This document shows, piece by piece, positions 1-6,732 of a DNA stretch of 34,280 bases (the first letter of the stretch is position 1; the number at the start of each line of letters is the position of its first letter). The stretch is from DATHYU01 sp033722675 (GTDB taxonomy: Bacteria > Actinomycetota > Acidimicrobiia > Spongiisociales > UBA11373). The stretch is taken from contig JAWVYO010000015.1 of the NCBI GenBank assembly GCA_033722675.1, forward strand, positions 1-34,280, given 5' to 3'. Under the pieces are notes generated by a model. That model made no database searches. It saw nothing but the letters and a program-made list of their open reading frames with translations, and was not told the origin of the DNA. The position numbers were made by a program, and so were the translations under genes.

Positions 1-281
1 GGGCCGACGCGGCCCAGGCGTCGACGGTGGTGGAACGGCTGCGGCGCGCCGTGGTCGACGAACGACTCGCCGACGGCGCGCTGACCATCTCGGTCGGCGT
101 GGCCACCTACCGGTTCCCACCCGAGCACGTCGATGCGATGCTCGCCGCCGCGGACGACCTCATGTACCGCGCCAAGCGCCGCGGCGGCAATCGCATGGTC
201 GGAGCCGTCGTGCCGGACCCGTGGCTGCGGTGGGCCGACCGCGTGCTGCTCCCCGACGATGCCCTCGCTCGCCTGGGCTGA
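1..281 (+). CDS. GGDEF domain protein (diguanylate cyclase-like), C-terminal fragment
   Basis: The reading frame enters from the left edge (first full codon at base 3), so only the last 92 residues are visible. They include the end of a GGDEF domain: a TISVGVATY strand, then AADDLMYRAKRRGGNRMV, which matches the conserved closing helix (A-D-x-x-(M/L)-Y-x-A-K-x-x-G-x-N). GGDEF proteins make the second messenger cyclic di-GMP. The GG(D/E)EF catalytic loop lies outside the window, so activity cannot be judged. About 28 residues follow the domain without a recognisable motif. It lies 85 bases upstream of the Tad operon in the same direction. Cyclic di-GMP often controls surface attachment, so a link is plausible but unproven. 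Confidence 0.85.
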   Translation, partial: ADAAQASTVVERLRRAVVDERLADGALTISVGVATYRFPPEHVDAMLAAADDLMYRAKRRGGNRMVGAVVPDPWLRWADRVLLPDDALARLG

Positions 282-300
282 ACGCGAAATCCTCCTCTCA

Positions 301-319
301 CGGGGGTCTTGAGCCCCCG
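301..319. terminator. Possible terminator hairpin after the GGDEF gene
   Basis: CGGGGG (301-306) pairs perfectly with CCCCCG (314-319) around a 7-base loop. No T-tract follows, so it is not a canonical intrinsic terminator. It overlaps the possible -35 box of the Tad promoter. Confidence 0.3.
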
Positions 320-336
320 GTCCCGTCGTTGATATC
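309..336 (+). promoter_or_regulatory. Candidate promoter of the Tad pilus operon
   Basis: TTGAGC (309-314) and GATATC (331-336) are separated by 16 bases and resemble a housekeeping -35/-10 pair. The predicted transcript start near 343 would leave a short leader with a purine-rich GAGGGGG ribosome-binding stretch just before the GTG at 367. This is the largest gene-free interval before the pilus genes. The call is by eye. Confidence 0.35.
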
Positions 337-366
337 CAGACGCCGGGACACGAACGAGGGGGAACG

Positions 367-672
367 GTGGACCCACTCCAGCATCCGGACCTGGTCGTCG
401 TCGGGCGTCGCCTGCGGACCCGCCTCGACGACACACTCGATGCCGAACTCGCCGCGGCACGCGCCGCCGCCGCCCGGCGCCGCACGCTGCGCGACCTGTT
501 CCTCGACGCCGACGACGCAGGACGTACGGTCGTGGCGACCACGGTGGACGGCTTCGTCCATCGGGGCCGCGTCACGGCGGTCGGCGCCGACCACGTCGTC
601 CTGAGCCGCACCGACGGACGGTCGACGGCGGTGGTGATCGATCTCGTCTGCGCGCTCGAGCACGAGGCATGA
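367..672 (+). CDS. Small hypothetical protein heading the Tad operon
   Basis: This 101-residue protein starts at a GTG preceded by GAGGGGG, a good ribosome-binding site. The first 50 residues are Ala/Arg-rich and probably helical (AELAAARAAAARRR). The second half has short alternating strands (VVATTVDGFVHRGRVTAVG, then HVVLSRTDGRSTAVVIDLVCAL) that look like a small beta-barrel of SH3/LSm type. I do not recognise the family. There is no signal peptide or membrane segment. Its stop overlaps the start of the next gene (ATGA at 669-672), so it is translationally coupled to the pilus genes. A cytoplasmic accessory or regulatory role in pilus biogenesis is an inference from position only. Confidence 0.6.
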   Translation: MDPLQHPDLVVVGRRLRTRLDDTLDAELAAARAAAARRRTLRDLFLDADDAGRTVVATTVDGFVHRGRVTAVGADHVVLSRTDGRSTAVVIDLVCALEHEA

Positions 673-1250
673 CGATCTTCTCGCTCTCCCTCGACCGCCG
701 CCGGTTGCTCGGCATCGGCCTGGCGATCGCCGCGATGGTCCTCGTCGTCGCCGCCACCCGCCCGGCCGCCACGACCGACGTCCTCGTCGCCTCCCGGGAC
801 ATCGCTGCCGGCTGGCCGATCGAGCCGGACGCCTTCGAGACTCGGGCCGTCATCGATCCGTCCGGGCTCGTCGAAGCGGGAACCCCGACGGAGGGCCGAT
901 GGCTGCGCGCTCCCCTCGCCGCCGGCGAGCCCCTCGTCGGCTCGCTCGTCGTCGACGCCACGCCGTCGATCCCCCCCGGCGCCATGGGTGTCGAGGTCGC
1001 CGTCGCCTCCGGCGTCCTCGGTGATCTCGTCCCCGGCGACCGCGTCGACGTCTACGTGACCCGAGCCGGCACCGATCCGCCCACGCGCCTGATCGCCACA
1101 TCCGTACCGGTCATCCGCGTGGGCGATCGAGACGGCCTCGGCGGGGAGCGCTCACTGCAGGTCCTCCTCGGCGTCGACGCGGCCACGGCGGCGTCGATCG
1201 CCGGAGCCGGGCACACCGGGGACCTCGACCTCGTGCGGGTCGCCCGGTGA
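669..1250 (+). CDS. cpaB: Flp pilus assembly protein CpaB/RcpC (SAF domain)
   Basis: This 193-residue protein has an N-terminal membrane anchor (about residues 12-30, LLGIGLAIAAMVLVVAATR) and then a SAF domain (DVLVASRDIAAGWPIEPDAF and LRAPLAAGEPLVGSLV). A CpaB/RcpC region follows (GAMGVEVAVASGVLGDLVPGDRVDVYVT). CpaB proteins sit at the cell envelope of Tad secretion systems and may contact peptidoglycan. It is shorter than proteobacterial CpaB (usually 250 residues or more), as expected in an organism without an outer-membrane secretin to dock. It overlaps the preceding gene by ATGA and the following gene by GTGA, so the three are coupled. The family call is firm, and the precise role is taken from homologs. 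Confidence 0.8.
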   Translation: MTIFSLSLDRRRLLGIGLAIAAMVLVVAATRPAATTDVLVASRDIAAGWPIEPDAFETRAVIDPSGLVEAGTPTEGRWLRAPLAAGEPLVGSLVVDATPSIPPGAMGVEVAVASGVLGDLVPGDRVDVYVTRAGTDPPTRLIATSVPVIRVGDRDGLGGERSLQVLLGVDAATAASIAGAGHTGDLDLVRVAR

Positions 1251-2275
1251 TCCCTCGCATCGCCACCGTCCTCTCCGCCCGCGACTGGGAGTCCCGACTC
1301 GTGGCCCATGCGCGGGAGACGGCCGCGGTGCGGCTCGTGCTGCGCGCCTACCGGCCGGCCGACGTCGAGGGACGCACCGGCGACCTCGACGCCGTCGTCG
1401 CCGGCGCCGAGACCTCATGGGTCACCCCCGCGCGCATCGGGGCCTGGCGGCGATCCGGGATACGCGTGGTGGGCATCCACCCCGCCGGCGACCGTCCCGC
1501 CCGCGACCGGCTCGTCGCCGCCGGCGCCGACGACGTGCTCGCCGACGACACACCGTCGGAGGGCATCACGCGTGCCGTACGCCTGCTCGATCCGCCGGCC
1601 GCTCCGACGGGACCGCCCCGTGGTCGGGTGACGGCCGTCGTGGGGCCCCGCGGCGCACCGGGACGCACCGAGATCGCCTTCGGGCTGGCCACCGCCTTCA
1701 GCGACACGCACGACACCCTGCTCGTCGACCTCGACCTGGAAGCCCCCGCCCTCGCCGTCCGCCTCGGACTGGCGCCACGTCCCGACGTCCTCGACGCCTC
1801 CGACGGCGTCCATGCCACCGGAACCCTCGAGGACACCGCCCTCCGGGGCCGAAACCGGCTGTCCGTCCTCGTCGCGTCCCACCGGCCCGACCAGCCCGGT
1901 CTGCGCCCGGAGGCCGCCGACGACCTGCTGACGGCTGCGGCGGCCCGATTCGAGCGCGTCGTCGTCGACGCCGGCATCACCTCGGACCCGGTGGGCGCCG
2001 ACGACGTCGTGCTCGTCGCCGACGCCAGCCCCACGGGCATCGTGCGGGCGGCCCACATGACCGACGCCTGGACCGGACCCCGGCCGACCCTCGTCCTGAA
2101 CCGCGTCCCGCGTGAGGACGCGGCCGACGTCGTGACGGCGGTGCGCCGGTGGACCGGGCTGGATCCTGCGGCGGTGGTCCTCGACGACGCTCGCATTCGC
2201 GATCGGGCCCGCCGCGCCGGGCCACCCGCCCGGTCGCTCGCCCGCATGGCCGAGCGGATGGCGGTCTCGGCGTGA
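1247..2275 (+). CDS. TadZ/CpaE-like pilus localisation ATPase with an atypical P-loop
   Basis: The protein has 342 residues and a GTG start interlocked with the upstream stop. The N-terminal 120 residues resemble a degenerate receiver domain (GIRVVGIHPAGDRPARDRLV, AAGADDVLADDTPSEGI). A MinD/ParA-type ATPase fold follows, with P-loop region GPRGAPGRTE at about residues 133-142 and LLVDLDLEAPALAVRLGL for the next conserved block. TadZ/CpaE proteins mark the pilus assembly site at a pole or focus. Both lysines of the deviant Walker A motif (KGGxGKT) are replaced, the second by Arg, so ATP hydrolysis may be lost. Position between CpaB and TadA supports the assignment. Confidence 0.75.
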   Translation: MIPRIATVLSARDWESRLVAHARETAAVRLVLRAYRPADVEGRTGDLDAVVAGAETSWVTPARIGAWRRSGIRVVGIHPAGDRPARDRLVAAGADDVLADDTPSEGITRAVRLLDPPAAPTGPPRGRVTAVVGPRGAPGRTEIAFGLATAFSDTHDTLLVDLDLEAPALAVRLGLAPRPDVLDASDGVHATGTLEDTALRGRNRLSVLVASHRPDQPGLRPEAADDLLTAAAARFERVVVDAGITSDPVGADDVVLVADASPTGIVRAAHMTDAWTGPRPTLVLNRVPREDAADVVTAVRRWTGLDPAAVVLDDARIRDRARRAGPPARSLARMAERMAVSA

Positions 2276-3213
2276 ACCCGGCGCTCGGATTCGTCGGCGA
2301 CCTCCTCGCCGACCCCGACGTCGAGGAGATCATCGTGCTGGGGGGTCAGCGGACCTTCGTCGTCCGTCACGGGGTGAAGGAGCTGGTCCCCGACGTGGCC
2401 GACACGGACCGTGTCCGAAGGATGGTCGACGCCCTGCTCGCCGGGACCGGCCGGCGGCTCGACCTCGCCGACCCGATCGTCTCCGCACAGTTGTCCGACG
2501 GGAGCCGCGTCCACGTCACGGGACCGCCCGTGACGCATCCCGACCGACTCAACATCATGATCCGGAAGTTCGTGGTCCGCGACGCCGACCTCCGCCACCT
2601 CGTCGAGCGCGGCACGCTCACCCCGCCGGCGGCGCACCTGTTGGCCCGGGCCGTCGCCGACGACGCCACGATCCTCGTCGCCGGGGCTCCGGGAGCCGGC
2701 AAGACCACCCTCGTGTCCTGCCTGCTGGCCGAGGTCGCCCCCGAACGCCGTGTCGTCACGTGCGAGGAGGTGTTCGAACTCGCCGTCGACCTTCCGGACG
2801 TGACGAGCATGCAGACACGCGAACGCGGGCTCGACGGCGGCGGAGCCATCACGCTCCGCGACCTCGTCCGGTCGTCCCTCCGCCAACGCCCCGACCGCAT
2901 CGTGGTGGGAGAGGTGCGGGGTCCCGAGGCCCTCGACCTGCTCCTCGCGCTGAACGCCGGGTGTTCTGGGATGGCGACCGTGCACGCCAACTCCTGCGCC
3001 GACGCGGTCGAGAAGCTCGTCGGATACTGCGTGCTCGCCGGCGAGAACGTCGCGATCCCCTTCGTCCGGCGGGCGGTCGCCACGGCACTGGACCTCGTCG
3101 TCTTCATGGAGCGCACGCCGGACGGCCGGCGCGTGCGCGAGATCGTCCGCATCGGGGGGTCCGTGGAGGACGACGTCGTGGTGATCGAGCCGGAGGTCGT
3201 CGCGTGCGCCTGA
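2272..3213 (+). CDS. tadA: TadA/CpaF-family pilus assembly ATPase
   Basis: This is the hexameric type II/IV secretion ATPase that powers Flp pilus extension on the cytoplasmic face. The 313-residue protein has Walker A GAPGAGKTT at about residues 138-146, CEEVFEL for the Asp-box region, the Walker B equivalent RIVVGEVRGPE at about 209-219 and the His-box ATVHANS. I chose the GTG at 2272 because it interlocks with the previous stop (GTGA), the pattern of this whole operon, although the frame stays open upstream. At 313 residues it is shorter than many CpaF proteins because it lacks most of the N-terminal helical region. It overlaps tadB by 10 bases. Confidence 0.9.
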   Translation: MNPALGFVGDLLADPDVEEIIVLGGQRTFVVRHGVKELVPDVADTDRVRRMVDALLAGTGRRLDLADPIVSAQLSDGSRVHVTGPPVTHPDRLNIMIRKFVVRDADLRHLVERGTLTPPAAHLLARAVADDATILVAGAPGAGKTTLVSCLLAEVAPERRVVTCEEVFELAVDLPDVTSMQTRERGLDGGGAITLRDLVRSSLRQRPDRIVVGEVRGPEALDLLLALNAGCSGMATVHANSCADAVEKLVGYCVLAGENVAIPFVRRAVATALDLVVFMERTPDGRRVREIVRIGGSVEDDVVVIEPEVVACA

Positions 3214-3986
3214 TCGCCGTCGTCGTCACCGGCATGGCGGCGTGGGCCCTGTCCGGCGCCGCGCTCGGACCACGGGTGCCACCGGTCCGTCCCCGTCGGG
3301 TGGGCGCGGCGCTCGGCGCCGCGCTCGGTGCCGGGGGGCTGGCGTCGAGCCTGGCGCCCCCCTCCGTGGCCCTCGTGGCCGCCGCTGCCGGCAGCGGGGT
3401 GCCCGGCGCGGCCCTGCGGGCGATCGAACGGCGGGAGCGCCACCGGCGGGCCGAGGCCTGGCCCGACCTCCTCGCCACGGTCCGTTCGCGCCTCGCGGCC
3501 GGCGACGACCTCGCCTCGGCCGTGATCGCGGGCGCCCGAGGACCCCTGGCGCCGCTGGCCGAGGCGGTCGAACGGGGGCGACGCAGCGGGACCGACCTCG
3601 AGCGATCCCTCGACGACCTCCGTGACGCCTGGGCCGATCCCGTCGCCGACCGGGTCGTGGTCACCCTCGGAGCCGCGGCCCGGGCCGGCGGATCCCGGGT
3701 GGCCGACCTCGTCGCAGCCCTCGGCGAGTCCGTCGCCGACGAGCTCCGGCTGCGCCGCACCCACGAGGCCGAGACCACCCAGCAGCGGCTCACCGCCGCC
3801 GTGGCCCTCGCCGCCCCGTGGGTGCTCCTCGCCTTCACGATCGCCACCAACCCCCAGGCGGCGTCCGCCTTCGCCCGCCCCGCCGGCACGCTCGTCGTGG
3901 GGGTCGGTGGCGTCGCCACCGCCCTCGGTGCCGTGCTCACCCGCCGGACGCTCACCCTGTCGGAACCGGAGCGGGTGTTCCGGTGA
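3204..3986 (+). CDS. tadB: TadB-like pilus assembly membrane protein
   Basis: The 260-residue protein starts at a GTG inside the end of tadA. Hydrophobic segments near the N-terminus (LIAVVVTGMAAWALSGAAL and an Ala/Gly-rich stretch around residues 33-65) precede a cytoplasmic T2SSF/GspF-type domain (LLATVRSRLAAGDDLASAVI, LGAAARAGGSRVADLVAALGE). A C-terminal pair of membrane helices follows (VALAAPWVLLAFTIATN, TLVVGVGGVATALGAVL). TadB and TadC form the inner-membrane platform on which TadA acts. It interlocks with tadC by GTGA at 3983-3986. Another GTG or ATG could be the true start, but coupling favours this one. Confidence 0.82.
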   Translation: MRLIAVVVTGMAAWALSGAALGPRVPPVRPRRVGAALGAALGAGGLASSLAPPSVALVAAAAGSGVPGAALRAIERRERHRRAEAWPDLLATVRSRLAAGDDLASAVIAGARGPLAPLAEAVERGRRSGTDLERSLDDLRDAWADPVADRVVVTLGAAARAGGSRVADLVAALGESVADELRLRRTHEAETTQQRLTAAVALAAPWVLLAFTIATNPQAASAFARPAGTLVVGVGGVATALGAVLTRRTLTLSEPERVFR

Positions 3987-4714
3987 CGATCGCCGCCGCC
4001 CTCGTCGCCGCCGGCGCCGCGGTCTTCCTGCTCGTACCGTCCCCGCCCGCACCCCTCGAGCGGCGCGTCGGTCAACAGCTGGCACCCGACGAGCCCGAAG
4101 CGCCCGGACGGCGGCGCCCCCCGGCCGCAGCGCTCGGGGCGGCGATCGGCCTCGTCGCCGCCATCGGCGTCCCCCTCGTCGTCGGCACGCCGCCCCGCGT
4201 GCCCCTCGCCGCGGTGGGCGCCGGGCTCGGCGCATGGATGGGCTGGGCCCGGCGACGGAGCGAGCGCGATCGTCGTGCCCGACGGGAGACCGCGTCGGTC
4301 CCCACCGTCGCCGACGCCCTCGCCCTCCACGTGCTCGCCGGCGACGGCGTGGTGGACGCCATCGACCGCTGCTCCCGCTCGATGCGCGGCGAGGTGGTCG
4401 ACGCCCTCGCCGCCGCGGCGGCCGCCGACGACGCACTGCCCGTCGCCCTCCTGCGTCGCGGGTCGGAGGCGGCGTCGTCGCACGCCGCCCGCCTCTACGA
4501 GGTCCTCGCCCACGCCCACACGTCCGGCGGCCGTCTCGCCGACACACTGACCCGGCTGGCGACCGACGTACGCGCCGCGATCGCCCGGGACCTGACGGCC
4601 GAGGGGGGCCGGCGGGCCCTCGCCGGCTACGGACCGATCCTCGCCCTCATGGTCCCCACCACGCTCCTCTTCCTCATGTACCCCACCGTCGTCGGACTCA
4701 CGTCGCTCTCGTGA
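3983..4714 (+). CDS. tadC: TadC-like pilus assembly membrane protein
   Basis: This 243-residue partner of TadB has an N-terminal hydrophobic helix (VTIAAALVAAGAAVFLLVP) and a second hydrophobic block around residues 45-82. A T2SSF-type cytoplasmic region follows (ASVPTVADALALHVLAGDGVVDAI and LAHAHTSGGRLADTLTRLATDV), then a C-terminal hairpin (GYGPILALMVPTTLLFLMYPTVVGL). Start GTG 3983 interlocks with the tadB stop. It is slightly shorter than typical TadC. The pilin gene follows after 12 bases and carries its own strong ribosome-binding site, as expected for a subunit needed in excess. Confidence 0.82.
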   Translation: MTIAAALVAAGAAVFLLVPSPPAPLERRVGQQLAPDEPEAPGRRRPPAAALGAAIGLVAAIGVPLVVGTPPRVPLAAVGAGLGAWMGWARRRSERDRRARRETASVPTVADALALHVLAGDGVVDAIDRCSRSMRGEVVDALAAAAAADDALPVALLRRGSEAASSHAARLYEVLAHAHTSGGRLADTLTRLATDVRAAIARDLTAEGGRRALAGYGPILALMVPTTLLFLMYPTVVGLTSLS

Positions 4715-4726
4715 AAGGAGCAGCCC

Positions 4727-4936
4727 ATGCACCCGATCCCGACCCTGATGACGCTCGCCGTCGTCTCGACCATCAGCCGCCTGCGCCGCGACGAACGCGG
4801 TGTCACGACGGTCGAGTGGCTCGGCATGGCGGCCGTCGTCGTCATCGTCGTCGCCTTCCTGCTGCCACAGGTCCGCTCCGCAGCCGCAGACATGTGGGAC
4901 GCGATCGCCGACGAGCTCGATGGCCTCTTCGGCTGA
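4727..4936 (+). CDS. flp: Flp-type major pilin
   Basis: The 69-residue prepilin has a 25-residue positively charged leader ending in RRDERG, followed by VTTVEWLGMAAVVVIVVAFLLP. Cleavage after Gly25 would put the conserved Glu (E30) at mature position +5, the hallmark of type IVb/Flp pilins. The mature pilin would be only 44 residues. The start is set by AAAGGAG at 4714-4720, six bases before the ATG, the strongest Shine-Dalgarno site in the operon. No dedicated prepilin peptidase (TadV/CpaA) lies in the window, so the processing enzyme must be elsewhere. Confidence 0.92.
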   Translation: MHPIPTLMTLAVVSTISRLRRDERGVTTVEWLGMAAVVVIVVAFLLPQVRSAAADMWDAIADELDGLFG

Positions 4937-5298
4937 CGCAGGACCGGGGATCGGCCCTCGTCGACGGGCTGGCGGGGATGGCCGTCGCCTTCGTCCTCCT
5001 GGGTCTCCTCGTCCAGGTCGTCGGGCTCGTCGCCGCTCGCCACCGGGCCTCCTCGGTGGCGGCGGCCGCCGCCCTCGACGCGTCGCTGCCGGGCGCCGAC
5101 CCGGCCGTCGTGGCGTCGGAGGCGGCGGCCCTCGTGCGGGACTCGATGGCAGGGGCCAGGTCGGTGTCGGGTCGGGCGACCACCACCGCCGAGTCCGTCA
5201 CGGTCTCGATCCGCTTCCGCTGGGTGCCCCCGGGTCCGGACTGGGTGCCCGTCTGGGTCGGGGCGTCGGCCACCGCCACCCGCGTCCGGGCACCGTGA
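4933..5298 (+). CDS. TadE-like minor pilin with probable CTG start
   Basis: The 121-residue product begins with a six-residue leader ending in DRG, then SALVDGLAGMAVAFVLLGLL, the class III signal plus membrane helix of a pilin-like protein. Asp occupies mature +5, where Glu is usual. No ATG, GTG or TTG fits upstream. The CTG at 4933 overlaps the pilin stop as CTGA, mirroring the GTGA/ATGA junctions of the neighbours. The only ATG nearby (4978) would delete the signal and half the helix. The rest is a short extracytoplasmic domain of the TadE/TadG kind. The gene is real by context and the start codon is inferred. Confidence 0.7.
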   Translation: MTQDRGSALVDGLAGMAVAFVLLGLLVQVVGLVAARHRASSVAAAAALDASLPGADPAVVASEAAALVRDSMAGARSVSGRATTTAESVTVSIRFRWVPPGPDWVPVWVGASATATRVRAP

Positions 5299-5645
5299 CC
5301 GGGGACCGCGGGGCGGCCGTGCTCGAATCGACCCTGCTGGGCAGCACGATCGCCGCCGTCGTCCTCGTCGTCGCCGTGTCCGCAGTTCGGGTCCAGGCGG
5401 CCGGCGACCTCGCCCAGGAGACCGCCCGGGTCGCCGCCGACCACGCGGCCCGATGGGGAGACGCCGCCGACGCCGAGGCGATCGCCCGACGTCTGGTCCC
5501 CGACGGGGAGGTGACGGCGCACCGCCGCGACGGCACGATCGTCGTGGCGGTCCGGATCACCGTGCCGCTGCTCGGTGGGCGCGGCGCCGTCACCGTGACC
5601 GGGAGGGCGGAGGCCACCGTCGCCCCCCACCGGAGCCGCCGATGA
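5295..5645 (+). CDS. TadE-like minor pilin
   Basis: The 116-residue protein starts at a GTG interlocked with the previous stop (GTGA). A leader of six residues ends in DRG and is followed by AAVLESTLLGSTIAAVVLVV, with Glu at mature +5 as in type IV pilin-like proteins. The remainder contains an amphipathic helix (DLAQETARVAADHAARWGDA) and beta strands (TIVVAVRITVPLLG). TadE proteins are pseudopilins needed for pilus assembly. The end overlaps the next start by ATGA. Confidence 0.78.
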   Translation: MTGDRGAAVLESTLLGSTIAAVVLVVAVSAVRVQAAGDLAQETARVAADHAARWGDAADAEAIARRLVPDGEVTAHRRDGTIVVAVRITVPLLGGRGAVTVTGRAEATVAPHRSRR

Positions 5646-6040
5646 CCGATCGGGGCTCCACCACGCCCATGCTGGCCGTCCTCCTCTTCGGCGGAGCCCT
5701 CCTCGTCGGCGTGACGATCGATCTCGGCGGCCTCTCGTCCGTCTGGCTCGAGGCCCGCCGGGCCGCCCGGGCGGGGGCCGAGGCGGGCGCGGCCGTGGTC
5801 CGCTCCGACGCACTCGATCGCAGTGAGCTCGTCGTCGAGGTCGAAGCGGCTGCTGAGGTGGCGCGTCGAGCCGCCCTCCGGTCCCGGCCGCGTCCCGGCC
5901 GCCTCGTGTCCGTCGAGGCCCGCGCCGATCGCGTCTGCGTCGAGGTCCGCCAGACCTTCCGGCCCGGAGCGGCTCGCGTCGTGGGGGCGACGCCGGTCAC
6001 GGCGTCCGCCACGGCCTGTGCCTCGCCGGCCTCCGGCTGA
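5642..6040 (+). CDS. TadG/TadE-like envelope protein, last Tad gene
   Basis: The 132-residue protein starts with ATG inside the previous stop. Its leader is MTDRG, followed by STTPMLAVLLFGGALLVGVT, a membrane helix without a Glu at +5. The remainder (ARRAARAGAEAGAAVV, then VSVEARADRVCVEVRQTF) resembles the small Tad secretion proteins of actinobacteria, which often begin with (D/E)RGSxTP. It may be a membrane-anchored minor subunit that is not polymerised. It is the last gene of the operon. A stem-loop and a promoter-like element follow. Confidence 0.72.
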   Translation: MTDRGSTTPMLAVLLFGGALLVGVTIDLGGLSSVWLEARRAARAGAEAGAAVVRSDALDRSELVVEVEAAAEVARRAALRSRPRPGRLVSVEARADRVCVEVRQTFRPGAARVVGATPVTASATACASPASG

Positions 6041-6043
6041 TCC

Positions 6044-6064
6044 GGGCTCGGTAGCATCGAGCCC
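6044..6064 (+). promoter_or_regulatory. Stem-loop and -10-like element between the pilus operon and the kinase gene
   Basis: GGGCTCG (6044-6050) and CGAGCCC (6058-6064) form a perfect 7-bp stem with a 7-base loop. The loop contains TAGCAT (6052-6057), which fits the TANNNT -10 pattern seen throughout the window. The element could end pilus transcripts, start the kinase transcript, or both. No T-tract follows. Confidence 0.4.
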
Positions 6065-6084
6065 CCAGCCGATCGCGGAGGGCC

Positions 6085-6732
6085 ATGAAGGGCGACATCA
6101 TCATCGTCGAGGACCACCACCGGGAAGCGGGTCGCGCCATCGCCGCCCGGCTCTCCGACGAGATCCGCGGCCGAGACCGCCGCTCGACCATCACGGTGGC
6201 CGGCGAGTCGGGGAGCGGAAAGTCCGAGACGGCGACGGCGATCGCCGAGGAGCTCGGCGCCCTCGGCATCGACGCCGTGGTGCTCCAGCAGGACGACTAC
6301 TTCGTCCACCCGCCGAAGACGAACGATCGCACCCGTCGCGAGGACATCGGCTGGGTGGGCCCCCAGGAGGTCCGTCTCGACCTCCTCGACGAGCACCTCG
6401 AGGCCGCCCGCTCCGGGGCCGACACCATCACGAAGCCCCTCGTCATCTACGAGGAGGACCGCACCGTCGAGGAGACCGTCGACCTCTCCGACGCCGACGT
6501 CGTCGTCGCCGAGGGCACGTACACGTCGCTGCTGGAGCACGTCGATGCGCGGGTGTTCATCGCCCGCAACCGGCTCGAGACCATGGAGCATCGGCGCAAG
6601 CGCGGGCGGGAGGAGTACGACCCCTTCATCGAAGAGGTCCTCGAGATCGAACACGAGATCATCTCCCAGCACCTCGAGCGTGCCGACGTCGTGATCTCCC
6701 GCGACTACGACGTCGCCTTCGTCGGCGGCTGA
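6085..6732 (+). CDS. P-loop kinase of the uridine kinase/phosphoribulokinase family
   Basis: This 215-residue kinase has Walker A GESGSGKS at residues 40-47 and a QQDDYF motif (68-73) typical of uridine kinases and relatives. It also has VVVAEGTYTSLL for the next conserved strand and an Arg-rich lid (HRRKRGREEYD). It should phosphorylate a nucleoside, sugar or sugar acid in the cytoplasm. The substrate cannot be read from sequence. GGAGGG lies just ahead of the ATG. Its stop is immediately followed, with no spacer, by the ATG of the GH13 gene, so the two are surely co-transcribed. That pairing suggests the substrate is a carbohydrate released by the GH13 protein rather than uridine. Its length is close to that of typical uridine kinases. 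Confidence 0.75.
   Translation: MKGDIIIVEDHHREAGRAIAARLSDEIRGRDRRSTITVAGESGSGKSETATAIAEELGALGIDAVVLQQDDYFVHPPKTNDRTRREDIGWVGPQEVRLDLLDEHLEAARSGADTITKPLVIYEEDRTVEETVDLSDADVVVAEGTYTSLLEHVDARVFIARNRLETMEHRRKRGREEYDPFIEEVLEIEHEIISQHLERADVVISRDYDVAFVGG

Noticed and set aside
1348..2985. Very long open frame on the minus strand (545 codons)
   Set aside because: It mirrors the TadZ and TadA genes on the plus strand. Its translation is Arg/Gly/Pro-rich low complexity without family motifs, a usual effect of high GC.
2367..4547. 726-codon open frame on the minus strand
   Set aside because: It is antisense to tadA, tadB and tadC, which have clear motifs and interlocked starts. The translation is repetitive Arg/Gly sequence.
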